This document shows, one piece after another, positions 25,974-35,076 of a stretch of DNA of 64,000 nucleotides. Both the position numbers and the translations under genes were made by a program. Origin of the DNA: Bradyrhizobium diazoefficiens (GTDB lineage: Bacteria > Pseudomonadota > Alphaproteobacteria > Rhizobiales > Xanthobacteraceae). The stretch spans positions 62,001-126,000 of the forward strand of contig NZ_JAFCJJ010000015.1 in the NCBI RefSeq assembly GCF_018131015.1, read 5' to 3'. The notes beneath the pieces were generated by a model that was given only the letters and a program-made list of their open reading frames with translations, was not told the origin of the DNA and ran no database searches. The stretch's first letter is position 1; the number at the start of each line of letters is the position of its first letter.

Positions 25974-27386
25974 ATGCCGCACCGCGACGAACTCGACTAT
26001 TGTCCGCCTGCGCCGGTGCCGCCGCCGAGCCGATTGAGGCTGCTCGACATCATCATAAGGCTGAGGCGAAATCCGCTCGAATGCTGGAGCGAAGACTTTT
26101 TCCGCGATCCTATTTCCAAGCTTAGACTTCCCTTCATGGACGCCTTCCTTGTCCACGACCCGCAAGCCATTAAACGCGTCCTGCTGGACAATGCGAAAAA
26201 CTATCCCAAAGACCCGATCCAGCGTCGCATTCTCTCCTCCGGCCTAGCCGACGGGCTGCTGAGCGTCGATGGAGAGCGATGGGAAGTTCAACGAAGGGCC
26301 CTGGCCCCGTTGTTTGCGCTGCGCACAGTGAACTCGTTTTCGGCCGCGATGCTGACGGCAGCGGACGAATTGGTGGCGAAATGGTCGAAGCTGGGGGCGG
26401 CCACGATAGACGTCGCTGCGGATATGACGTTGATCACTCTGAGGGTGCTCACGCTGACGATCTTTTCCGACGGTATCGGCGGCGACCTGGACGAATTCAG
26501 TTCGGCGATGACTGCTTACTTCAACGTGGTCGGCCGCATCGGGGCGCTGGATCTCCTCGGAGTGCCGCCATCGGTGCCCCGCCCCGGGCACCGGCGCCTG
26601 CGACGCACGATGGCTTATTTCGAGGGGATCATCGACAGGATCGTTGGAATGAGGCGCGAACGCCTTGCTCGAGCAGACGTCCCCAGCGATCTCTTGACGC
26701 TTTTGCTGAAAGCGCTCGATCCGGCAACGGGCCTGCGTCTCGATATGACGGAGGTCCGATCCAACATCCTGACGTTTCTTTCGGCCGGCCATGAGACCAC
26801 GGCGAATACGCTCACCTGGTCGCTCTTTCTTCTTTCTCAATCGCCGGAATGGTGTGCGCGGGTGCGCGAGGAGGCCGAACGCGAACTCTCTTCGTCCGAC
26901 GGCTTGGCCGATCGGCTGATCGTAGCGAGAGCGGTCGTCGAGGAAGCGCTTCGCCTGTACCCCCCGATCGCGGCGCTCAGTCGTTCTGCCGTCGAGGGCG
27001 ATCTGCTCGGCGAAGTCGCCGTGGGACCACGCTCCCTGATCGTGATCGCGCCTTACGTGCTCCATCGGCACAGGACGTTGTGGGAGCGTCCCAATGTCTT
27101 CGATCCTTCGCGATTCCTACCGGACGCAAGGGCCGCCATTCCAAGGTTCAGCTATCTGCCCTTCGGGATCGGTCCGCGTACATGCATTGGTTCATCGTTC
27201 GCGCTGCAGGAGGCCACGATTATCCTCGCGGTCCTGATCCTGAACTTCGATATGCGGTTGTCCGAGCCCGCAGACGTCTGGCCGGTTCAGCGGATCACGC
27301 TTCGGATGGCGAAGGGCCTGCCCATGCAACTACGCATCCGCAAAAGCACAGACGGGGCTACTGCATGTCCTCCCACAGTCCCTTGA
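25974..27386 (+). CDS. Cytochrome P450
   Basis: This haem monooxygenase of about 470 residues has the I-helix motif AGHETT, the K-helix ExxR (VEEALRLYPP) and the haem loop FGIGPRTCIG with the axial Cys near residue 404. The N-terminus lacks a signal or membrane anchor, so it should be soluble. ATG 25974 is preferred to the TTG 19 codons upstream. The substrate cannot be told, and no ferredoxin or reductase gene is adjacent. The last 9-10 residues are antisense to a DNA-ligase relic, so the native C-terminus may have been replaced. Confidence 0.92.
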   Translation: MPHRDELDYCPPAPVPPPSRLRLLDIIIRLRRNPLECWSEDFFRDPISKLRLPFMDAFLVHDPQAIKRVLLDNAKNYPKDPIQRRILSSGLADGLLSVDGERWEVQRRALAPLFALRTVNSFSAAMLTAADELVAKWSKLGAATIDVAADMTLITLRVLTLTIFSDGIGGDLDEFSSAMTAYFNVVGRIGALDLLGVPPSVPRPGHRRLRRTMAYFEGIIDRIVGMRRERLARADVPSDLLTLLLKALDPATGLRLDMTEVRSNILTFLSAGHETTANTLTWSLFLLSQSPEWCARVREEAERELSSSDGLADRLIVARAVVEEALRLYPPIAALSRSAVEGDLLGEVAVGPRSLIVIAPYVLHRHRTLWERPNVFDPSRFLPDARAAIPRFSYLPFGIGPRTCIGSSFALQEATIILAVLILNFDMRLSEPADVWPVQRITLRMAKGLPMQLRIRKSTDGATACPPTVP

Positions 27387-27640
27387 AGAACGGGTGCCGA
27401 ACCTTTCCTTCGGCCGACTTGGCACGGTACTCGACCTCGGCGAGCAGCTTCGGCTTCACCCAGACGCCCTTGTGGGCGATCCGCTTCGCATACGGCTGCG
27501 TTTTCCGGATCAGCGGCTTCAGTCGCCGTTGCAGGTCGGCCGCGGAGACCTTTATCGGAAGCCGTGGTCGACCTTACCGGCGTAGACCAGGTCGTCCCCC
27601 TTGCGTCGGCCGAGATCGAAGGCGACCAGTAAAACGCTGG
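27358..27640 (-). pseudogene. C-terminal fragment of a LigD-like DNA ligase
   Basis: The minus strand gives GRRKGDDLVYAGKVDHGF, a frameshift near 27550, then RLKPLIRKTQPYAKRIAHKG and EVEYRAKSAEGKVRHPFFKG with a terminal EDMQ. This is nearly identical to the end of the intact ligase at 41204-42127. The catalytic domain is absent, and the 3' end overlaps the end of the P450 gene on the other strand. Confidence 0.85.
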
Positions 27641-27672
27641 CGGACCGCCCCGAACAAGGTGGCGATTGGAGG

Positions 27673-29178
27673 TCAGGCCGCGAGTTGCTTTAGCGGAACG
27701 CTGAGGGTCAGCAGCAGACCGTCGCGCCGCCAATCGTGCTCGATTTTGCCGCCAAGCTCGGAAGCAACGCTGCGCTCTGTAAGGATCGTGCCGAAGCCTC
27801 TGGCCTGCGGCGCTGCTTCAATAACGGGGCCGCCAGCTTCATCCCATTCAAGATGGAATTCATCCTGGTTGGCGTCCCAGGTGACATGAATCGAGCCGTT
27901 TGGCTGGGAGAGCGCGCCGTACTTCACGGCGTTTGTCGCGGTCTCATGCAGCGCGAGCGCTAGACCCGTCACTGACTTGGCTCCGACGGGCACATTGGGT
28001 CCCCTCAAGACGATACGACCGGGTGAGCCATCTTCGTACGGCTGCAGCACGGTACGGACCAACGCGTCTACTGTCGTGCGCTCACTCTCATGCTCCGTGC
28101 CCATGATGCCTGGCCGGACGAGGTCTTTTGCGCGCAGCAAAGCATCCATACGGCCACGGAGCGCCTGAGCCATCTCCTGAGGCGTACGGGAAGACCGAGC
28201 ACTGAGGCTGATGAGTGAGTGGAAATTGGCAAAAATGTTCTTCACGCGATGGTCCGCCTCGCGTGCCAGCAACCGCTGGCGCTCTTGCGCGTTCTTCTGG
28301 CTGGTCACATCCACCACCACGCCGACGAAACGATCAGGCTTGCCATCCGTGTCATAAAGGCACTCGCCGCGCGCCTCGACCCAGCGGATGTCTCCGCCCT
28401 TCTTCAACCGGTATTCCTGGACGTACCGTTCCCGGGTTGCCACGGCGTGATCGACTGCCGTGGCGATCCGGTCAACGTCCTCCGGATAGATCCCGGCAAG
28501 GTATTCCGCCAGCGGAGCTCCTTTCTCGCCCTTGTCGGGATCGACCGAGAACATTTCTGCAAATCGGGCGTCGGAATAGAAAGTGTCAGACTGCACGTGC
28601 CAATCGAAGGTGCCCACCATCCCAGAGGCACTGAGAGCCAAGGTCAGCCGTTCCTGCGCCCGGGCCAGCTCGGCTTGGGCGACCACCCTTTCGGTCGTTT
28701 CGCTGACGATACACAAGACGCCGTCGATCTCACCTGTGTCACTGCGGACCGGAGAGTAGGAGATGTCGAAATAGACGTTCTCCGGATAGCCATGTCGCTC
28801 GATGTAGAAGGGACGATCCTTAGCGGATACGGTTTCGCCCGTCTCCAGGACGCGCCGCAGGAGGGGCCCCAAGTCGTCCCATAGTTCAGACCAGCTTTCC
28901 CGGGCCGGTCGTCCAAGCGCCTTTGGATGCTTCTCGCCGATGGTGGGGGCATAAGCATCGTTATACAGCGCCACGAACTCGGCGCCCCAGAACAGCACGA
29001 TCTGTGCCTGGGCGGGCAGCATGATGTTGACGGCCGACTTCAGGTGCGGAGGCCAACCGGCGATCGGACCCAGGCTCGTCGTAGACCAATCAAGCGAGCC
29101 AATCAGGCCGGCCAATTCGCCCCCGGCAGGAGGGAACGTGCCTTTGCTTTTGCTATGGTCGGCACCAATGCCCATCAT
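27673..29178 (-). CDS. HWE-family sensor histidine kinase with PAS domains
   Basis: The product has about 501 residues from ATG 29178, with an upstream alternative at 29277. The N-terminal part holds a PAS-type domain with LGPIAGWPPHLKSAVNIML and a second PAS/PAC around residues 165-295 (MVGTFDWHVQSDTFYSDARF ... WVEARGECLYD). The kinase core has the phospho-accepting His near residue 310 in EADHRVKN and the N-box LALHETATNAVKYGALS, both diagnostic of HWE kinases. No membrane segment, so it is cytosolic. It is divergent from the large hybrid kinase. Confidence 0.9.
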   Translation of the reverse strand: MMGIGADHSKSKGTFPPAGGELAGLIGSLDWSTTSLGPIAGWPPHLKSAVNIMLPAQAQIVLFWGAEFVALYNDAYAPTIGEKHPKALGRPARESWSELWDDLGPLLRRVLETGETVSAKDRPFYIERHGYPENVYFDISYSPVRSDTGEIDGVLCIVSETTERVVAQAELARAQERLTLALSASGMVGTFDWHVQSDTFYSDARFAEMFSVDPDKGEKGAPLAEYLAGIYPEDVDRIATAVDHAVATRERYVQEYRLKKGGDIRWVEARGECLYDTDGKPDRFVGVVVDVTSQKNAQERQRLLAREADHRVKNIFANFHSLISLSARSSRTPQEMAQALRGRMDALLRAKDLVRPGIMGTEHESERTTVDALVRTVLQPYEDGSPGRIVLRGPNVPVGAKSVTGLALALHETATNAVKYGALSQPNGSIHVTWDANQDEFHLEWDEAGGPVIEAAPQARGFGTILTERSVASELGGKIEHDWRRDGLLLTLSVPLKQLAA

Positions 29179-29357
29179 TGAACGGAAACCGATTTTCTCA
29201 TCCCGCGCAAGTCTCGATGGCGAACCCCAGCCGGGACGGTGGAATTCACCTCGCCTTGGGAACTTATTCGCAAGCACTCCGTTAAGGGAGGTTTTCTCCG
29301 GGGCTTCAGTTAAGGATTCGGATCGCCGGCTCTGCCCGGGTGGCCAGGGGTGTAGGG

Positions 29358-32300
29358 ATGAGTATTACGGCCGACCGAACTGTTTCCGCTGCACAACAAA
29401 GATCCGATTCCGAGATAGTCGGAGAGCCCGAGCCAGCCATGCTTTCGGCAATCCTGACTGGCTCGCCCGACGCGATCTGGTGCTGGCGCACCGACGGCAT
29501 CATCACACAGTGGAATCCCGCGGCAGAACAGCTGCTGGGCTTTCAGGCTTCGGAGATCGCCGGTCACTCCGTGTTGGACTTGGTCACGCAAGGTGAGCGC
29601 TCAGCCGTCGAGAACATGATCGCCCGCGTGAGCGCCGGCGAATCCTTCGGCCCCTTCGAAGCTGTCAGGGTGGCCAAGGATGGCAGAGCCCTGGCCGTAG
29701 AGATTACGGTCGTCCCGCTGCGCGATCAGAAGGGATCGATCGCGGGCGGAGCATCGTTTTGCCGTGATATCCGCGAACGCAAAATCGCTGCAGAATTCCT
29801 CTCGCGGACTGTTGGCGAGCTTGGAACGCTCTTCCACCTGACCGAGCGTCTGCAGGTCGCGAGATCTGCCCAAGAGGTCTACGCGGCGGCGCTCGAGGCG
29901 ATCACCGATGCGCTTGAGTGCGAGCGCGCATCGATCCTACTGTTCGATTCGGCTTCCGTCATGCGCTTTGTCGCTTGGAAGGGGATCAGCGAGCAATACC
30001 GCCAAGCCGTAGACGGCCACTCGCCGTGGACACCCAAGACGACCGATGCGGTTCCGATCTTCGTTGCCGACATTCGGGATGCTGACGAACCTGAGGCGCT
30101 AAAGCAGGTCATCGAGGGCGAAGGGATACGCGGCCTTGCCTTCATTCCGCTGGTCCGCAACGGACACGTCATCGGCAAATTCATGACTTACTACAGGCGC
30201 CCTCATCAATTTAGCGAGGCAGAGACCCGCCTAGCGAGCACCATTGCGCGCCAGTTGAGTTTGTCACTCGACAGGATAATGGCGGAAGAGCAATTGAGGG
30301 AATCCGAACTGCGCTTTCGTCTCATGTCGGAACACGCTCCGGTCATGATCTGGATAAGCGACGCCGCGGGAAAATGCCTTCACCTTAATCGGCTGCTGCG
30401 TAGCTTCTGGGGAGTGGAGGAAGCAGCGATTCCCGACTTCGACTGGTCGTTGACGATACATCCCGACGACGCCGCAGCGGTCGGCGAACAGGTTGGGGGC
30501 GCGATCGCGAAACGGGCTCCGGTAGAGGTAAAAGGGCGATACCGCAACGCTTCAGGAGCATACCGGGTACTGGAAACCGTAGCCCATCCTCGCTTTGGGC
30601 CTTCCGGTGAATTCCTCGGGATGATCGGCGTCAACGTCGATATCACGCAGAGAGAGGAGGCGGAAGCCGAACGTCGCCGTGCCGACGAGGCACTGCAGGC
30701 GATGAACATCGCCTTGCGGGAGAACGAAGAACGGCTGCGCTTGGCTACAGCCAACGCGGACGTCGGCTTCTGGGATGTGGACGAGGTCAATCAAGTCCTG
30801 CATTGGCCGCCGCTGGTAAAGGCAATGTTCGGCATCTCGCCGGATGTAGCCGTGTCGATGCTGGACTTCTACTCGGGCCTTCACCCCGAGGACCGGGAGT
30901 TCGTCAGCGCAGCTTATGCGGCCGCGGCAGATCCCGAGAAGCGAGCCCTCTATGACGTCGAGTATCGAACCGTCGGCAAGGAAGACGGTCGGGTTCGCTG
31001 GGTCGCTGCGAAAGGACGAGGCGTGTTCGATGCCGGGGGCCGCTGTGTCCGGGTGACCGGCACCGCAATCGACGTCACCAATCGCAAGGCGGACGAGGCA
31101 AAGCTAAAAGAGCTGAACGAGACGTTGGAGCGCCGCATCTCGGAGGTTCTGGCTGAAAGGAAGGTATTGGCTGACATTGTGGAAGGGACGGACGCCTTTG
31201 TGCAGGTCGTAGACCTTGAATTTCGCTGGCTCGCCATCAACAGGGCCGCGGCTAACGAATTCGCGAAGATATTCGGGATTCGACCGCAGGCCGGGCAATG
31301 CATGCTCGATCTATTGATGCATCTGCCTGCCGAGCGCGAAGCCGTACGCGCGGTTTGGGCCCGCGCACTTTCCGGAGAGGAATTCACCGAAATCGCGGCT
31401 TTCGGCGACATTGAACGTCGCCACTACGAAATGAAGTACAACACTCTGCGGAATAGCCAAGGGGACCGGATCGGTGCCTATCAGTTCGTCTATGACGTTA
31501 CGGACCGTATTCGGGAGCAGGAGCGGCTTGCGAGGGCGGAGGAGCAGCTACGTCAGGGGCAGAAAATGGAGGCGATGGGCCAACTTACCGGTGGCGTCGC
31601 CCACGACTTCAACAATTTGTTGACGCCGATCGTCGGAGCCCTTGATGCCTTGCAGCGCAGAGGCGTAGGCGGCGAGCGCGAGCGGCGATTGATCGCCGGA
31701 GCGATGCAGTCCGCAGACAGGGCCAAGACGCTTGTGCAGCGGTTGCTCGCATTCGCGCGGCGGCAACCACTCCAGGCCAGAGCGACCCAAGTGGGGGACC
31801 TGATCCACGGAATGGGCGAGTTGATCGCCAGTACGTCCGGACCGCAGGTCAAGGTCTCCGTCGAGATTGCGCAAGACCTGCCGGCCGCAAAGGTCGATGA
31901 AAACCAGCTCGAGATGGCTCTCCTCAATCTCGCGGTCAATGCGCGCGACGCGATGCCCGACGGCGGTACGCTGCGCATTACCGCCGATGCCCAGCAAGTT
32001 GAGACGGGGCATCGGACCAACCTGCAGTCCGGACGCTATGTCAGGCTATCCGTTGCGGACAGCGGAGTCGGCATGGACGAATCCGTGATGGCCCGAGCGA
32101 TCGAGCCCTTCTTCTCGACCAAAGGCGTCGGAAAGGGCACGGGTCTCGGTCTGTCCATGGCCCATGGCCTGGCCTCGCAGCTTGGCGGCGCATTAACCAT
32201 TCAAAGCCGACCTGGCCTGGGTACGAACGTCGAAATGTGGCTTCCTTCGACCGATGAGCCTGTGGCGTGCGAACACCAGCAACCGGCGTCGGTGGCCAGC

Positions 32301-32660
32301 GGCGGGGCTCTTGGGACCGCGCTTCTCGTCGATGACGAGCCCCTGGTGCGCGCAGCGGCCGCGGACATGCTCACGGATCTCGGATACGCGGTTCTTGAAG
32401 CTGGCTCGGCGGAAGAGGCAATCCGGCTGATCGGCGGCGGCGTCAAACCCCAGCTGCTTATTACCGATCATCTTATGACAGGAATGAACGGTACGGACTT
32501 GGCCCGGCGTGTTCGGTCGGAACTGCCGGCGACGCAGGTGCTACTGATGTCGGGTTATGCCGAAGGCGAGGGCGTCGCGCCCGATCTTCCACGAATGGTC
32601 AAGCCATTCAGCAGCAACGAACTCGCTGCCAAATTAGCCAGCCTATCGAGCAGCGGATGA
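29358..32660 (+). CDS. Multi-PAS/GAF hybrid histidine kinase with C-terminal receiver
   Basis: The start at ATG 29358 follows a purine-rich site, giving 1100 residues and no membrane helix. In order: PAS (about 25-145), GAF (about 155-300), PAS (about 310-435), PAS (about 455-580), PAS (about 605-720), kinase core and receiver. The phospho-accepting His is near residue 749 (GGVAHDFNNLL); the ATPase G boxes include ADSGVGM and GKGTGLGLSM. The receiver Asp is near residue 1037 (LLITDHLM). The GGVAHDFNN box fits the soluble hybrid kinases of rhizobia. The signal is unknown. Confidence 0.92.
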   Translation: MSITADRTVSAAQQRSDSEIVGEPEPAMLSAILTGSPDAIWCWRTDGIITQWNPAAEQLLGFQASEIAGHSVLDLVTQGERSAVENMIARVSAGESFGPFEAVRVAKDGRALAVEITVVPLRDQKGSIAGGASFCRDIRERKIAAEFLSRTVGELGTLFHLTERLQVARSAQEVYAAALEAITDALECERASILLFDSASVMRFVAWKGISEQYRQAVDGHSPWTPKTTDAVPIFVADIRDADEPEALKQVIEGEGIRGLAFIPLVRNGHVIGKFMTYYRRPHQFSEAETRLASTIARQLSLSLDRIMAEEQLRESELRFRLMSEHAPVMIWISDAAGKCLHLNRLLRSFWGVEEAAIPDFDWSLTIHPDDAAAVGEQVGGAIAKRAPVEVKGRYRNASGAYRVLETVAHPRFGPSGEFLGMIGVNVDITQREEAEAERRRADEALQAMNIALRENEERLRLATANADVGFWDVDEVNQVLHWPPLVKAMFGISPDVAVSMLDFYSGLHPEDREFVSAAYAAAADPEKRALYDVEYRTVGKEDGRVRWVAAKGRGVFDAGGRCVRVTGTAIDVTNRKADEAKLKELNETLERRISEVLAERKVLADIVEGTDAFVQVVDLEFRWLAINRAAANEFAKIFGIRPQAGQCMLDLLMHLPAEREAVRAVWARALSGEEFTEIAAFGDIERRHYEMKYNTLRNSQGDRIGAYQFVYDVTDRIREQERLARAEEQLRQGQKMEAMGQLTGGVAHDFNNLLTPIVGALDALQRRGVGGERERRLIAGAMQSADRAKTLVQRLLAFARRQPLQARATQVGDLIHGMGELIASTSGPQVKVSVEIAQDLPAAKVDENQLEMALLNLAVNARDAMPDGGTLRITADAQQVETGHRTNLQSGRYVRLSVADSGVGMDESVMARAIEPFFSTKGVGKGTGLGLSMAHGLASQLGGALTIQSRPGLGTNVEMWLPSTDEPVACEHQQPASVASGGALGTALLVDDEPLVRAAAADMLTDLGYAVLEAGSAEEAIRLIGGGVKPQLLITDHLMTGMNGTDLARRVRSELPATQVLLMSGYAEGEGVAPDLPRMVKPFSSNELAAKLASLSSSG

Positions 32661-32909
32661 GTGGACTTGCTCTCCTAGGAGAAGTTCAGAAGAAACGGAC
32701 AAGTCGGGTAATAGGTCTCTTCAGCCCCGGTTCTACAGCGTGGGGACGGAGACGCCCGCTTCGATCAGGCCTTCACTCTTCAGATCGTCCCAGAACGGGG
32801 GGCGGAATCTTGGCGCCTCGAAGATTTTGGAGGCGGCCACCAGAGGCGAGATTTCTCCGGAAGCTCTTAAGCAGGTCGGCCGCGATGCCCTCTCGCACGC
32901 GCCTACGAT
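32661..32909. other. Short stretch, possibly a gene remnant
   Basis: A plus-strand frame near 32840 reads AATRGEISPEALKQVGRDAL and stops. It looks protein-like but has no start and no family I recognise. Confidence 0.3.
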
Positions 32910-33350
32910 GTGGCGCTGATCTGGAGGCCGGGCGTGAACTTCCAGATCACTGTTTTGAAGATCTTGGCGGCATACCCGGACGGGTTTGCCGTGTTGGACG
33001 GCCTCAAGCGTGACATGGCTATCCTGGCAACGAGTGGCCGCGACTGGGCGGACCGAACCAGGCGGCTCGCGGCCAAGGCGCCCGGCCTGGACATCTGGTC
33101 ACAAGGACTGGTCGAGCGCCTAACCGGGGGATGGAGGATCACAGCCAGAGGACGCGCAGTGCTCAACCACATGGAGTCCCGCCCAGCGGCGTCCGAGGCT
33201 GTCCAAGTGCTCGCGGTTGACGATTCCATTGCGGCGTCCAAGTCGCCCGTTCCACCGCTCCCGCAGCCCGCTGATCGAGCCAAGCGGCGGCGCGAGCGCC
33301 GGGAGCGTCGCCGTGAGGCCAGTGAACGAGCAAAGGCGAACGCCTCCTGA
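32910..33350 (+). CDS. Hypothetical protein with winged-helix-like core
   Basis: The 146-residue frame opens at a GTG with FQITVLKILAAYPDGFAVLD, then LKRDMAILATSGRDWADRT, and WRITARGRAVLNHME. I recall similar short rhizobial proteins of unknown function; the pattern suggests a small winged-helix fold. The last 40 residues are Arg/Lys-rich (RAKRRRERRERRREASERAK), so nucleic-acid binding is plausible. The exact start is uncertain because the frame is open upstream. Confidence 0.6.
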   Translation: MALIWRPGVNFQITVLKILAAYPDGFAVLDGLKRDMAILATSGRDWADRTRRLAAKAPGLDIWSQGLVERLTGGWRITARGRAVLNHMESRPAASEAVQVLAVDDSIAASKSPVPPLPQPADRAKRRRERRERRREASERAKANAS

Positions 33351-33363
33351 GGGAGGTTGAACG

Positions 33364-33394
33364 AAAAAAAGCCGCCAGCGGAGCTGGGCGGCTT
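33364..33394 (-). terminator. Intrinsic terminator, minus-strand orientation
   Basis: AAGCCGCC (33369-33376) pairs with GGCGGCTT (33387-33394) around a 10-base loop. Read on the minus strand the stem is followed by seven T. It would stop transcripts from the topoisomerase side and may also act on the convergent hypothetical gene. Confidence 0.7.
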
Positions 33395-33559
33395 GATAGT
33401 CTCGGACCGTCGGTTGCCTCCCCAGCCCCAAAGCGTACCGCCGTTACCTTGTTTGCGGCCATGCCGCTCCGAACTATCGAATGCGCTTCGATTCGGCTAT
33501 TTGGCCGCCGATTTATGCACGCCGCATAGCTGACAAGGGGCGGGATGAGGATGGAAGCC

Positions 33560-33690
33560 GACCCAGTATGGCCAGCCGCCGCCGTCCCGTTCACCGGAAC
33601 ACGCCCAGCACCCCGATTCGAAGGCCAGGGCTCGCTTCTGCCGACGAGAGCGCGTGCCGTTAAGGCCAGCTTGCAACCGATCGCGGTGTA
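33560..33690 (-). pseudogene. Relic of a MOSC-domain gene, C-terminal end
   Basis: The DNA is similar to 36951-37060 inside the intact MOSC gene. The minus strand gives DRLQAGLN and, in a shifted frame, SSAEASPGLRIGVLGVFR, against DRFRAGLKRQVLSSAETGPP and GVLGVVR in the intact copy. The rest of the domain is missing. Confidence 0.65.
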
Positions 33691-33715
33691 CGCCTTCTAA
33701 GAACCGATAGCGGGA

Positions 33716-34840
33716 CTAGACGGGGGCCTTCAGAGAATCGAGACGCTTGCGGAGAAATGCGAGCACCATGATCTCGTCGGAAGTGAGCTTGGCGTACTGG
33801 CGCTTAAACTTCTGCGCGATCTTGGCTTCGATCATCTTGACGAGGTCACCGGACATGTAGGCGTTCAAGACTTCAGGGTGCACGTAGCACTTGCGGCAGA
33901 TTGCGGGCGTGTTTCCGAGCTGCTTCGAGACGCTCTCGATCGCGGCGACGACGTTGCGCTTCGCCTCGGCCTGGCTGTCGTACTTCTTGAACTCGGTCAG
34001 CGCCAACGCCGCCAGAACCGTCCCCGCCCAAGTCCGGAAATCCTTTGCGCTGAACTCCTCGCCTGTGATGTCCTTGATGTAAGTATTGACGTCGCCAGAA
34101 GCGACGGTCCGCGGCTGCCCGTCGTCGTCTAGGTACTTGAAGAGCTCATGTCCTGGGATCTCCGCGCAGCGCTTCACGATGGCGGCAATCCGCTTGTCCT
34201 CGACGCGAAGTTTCCACTGTTTGCCCGACTTGCCCGTGAAGTCGAACCGAAGAACGCCGCGGCCCACCGCAACGTGCTTTCTTCGCATCGTGGTGAGCCT
34301 GTAGGATTTGTTTTTCTCGGCATACTCGGCGTTGCCGACCCGGATCAGAGTTTTCTCCAGAAGACTGACGATCGTGGCCAGAACCTTCTCGCGAGGTAGC
34401 CCTTCCAGCTTCATGTCGGCCGCCACACGGTCGCGCAGCGCGGGCAGCGCGGCCGCGAACTGGATGATGTGTTCGTACTTGTTCTGGTCGCGCAGCTCGC
34501 GCCATTTCGCGTGGTAGCGGTACTGCTTGCGTCCCCGAGCATCGAGCCCGGTCGCCTGGATGTGGCCGTTCGCCGAGGGGCAGATCCAGACGGATTCATA
34601 GGCCGGCGGGATACCGATGGACTTGATGCGTCGGATGACGGCCGCATCGGTGATGCGCTTCCCGACCTGGTCGTAATAGCTGAAGGTAGTCCCCGTCCGC
34701 TTGCGGGTGTAACCGGGCGCGGAATCGCTGACGTAGCGAAGGCCTTCTTCCGCAATGGTGGCTGCAACCTCGGCGGTGCGGTCCAGAACCTGTTCTTCGT
34801 TGCGAGTCTCTCGGAGCATGGGCCTGTCCCTCGGAAGCAC
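33716..34840 (-). CDS. DNA topoisomerase IB
   Basis: This enzyme relaxes supercoils by nicking one strand through a 3'-phosphotyrosyl bond. The 374-residue product has the N-terminal Topo-IB module (YTRKRTGTTFSYYDQVGKRI, IPPAYESVWI). The catalytic domain contains the pentad Arg in KDFRTWAGT, and CRKCYVHPEV places the nucleophile at Tyr319. Length and layout fit poxvirus-like bacterial topoisomerase IB. ATG 34819 is an alternative start. It sits at the head of a repair-gene region next to RNase HII and LigD-like ligases. Confidence 0.93.
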   Translation of the reverse strand: MLPRDRPMLRETRNEEQVLDRTAEVAATIAEEGLRYVSDSAPGYTRKRTGTTFSYYDQVGKRITDAAVIRRIKSIGIPPAYESVWICPSANGHIQATGLDARGRKQYRYHAKWRELRDQNKYEHIIQFAAALPALRDRVAADMKLEGLPREKVLATIVSLLEKTLIRVGNAEYAEKNKSYRLTTMRRKHVAVGRGVLRFDFTGKSGKQWKLRVEDKRIAAIVKRCAEIPGHELFKYLDDDGQPRTVASGDVNTYIKDITGEEFSAKDFRTWAGTVLAALALTEFKKYDSQAEAKRNVVAAIESVSKQLGNTPAICRKCYVHPEVLNAYMSGDLVKMIEAKIAQKFKRQYAKLTSDEIMVLAFLRKRLDSLKAPV

Positions 34841-35076
34841 CCTGGGATCGAGGCTCCACTCATTTCTAAAGGAATGAAGGCAGCGGTTGGTTCCGTTCGG
34901 AGACCGGCGGTTCGTAGATCAGATCAGTAGCCGCGCAGAATACCTGCCCCCAGCTAGAGCCGGCGGTTCCTCTCGACGGGGCACTGCGCAGGTGACGATG
35001 GCGGCAAGGCCCAACTTCAGACAATCGCCACAAAGTTTACGGACACGCTTCGCAATTAGTCTGTGCGAAGGCCGCT
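34841..35076. other. Divergent promoter region, topoisomerase IB / RNase HII
   Basis: About 235 bases with no gene. No SOS box with the correct 7-base spacing was found, unlike in front of the repair genes at 56-60 kb. Confidence 0.35.
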
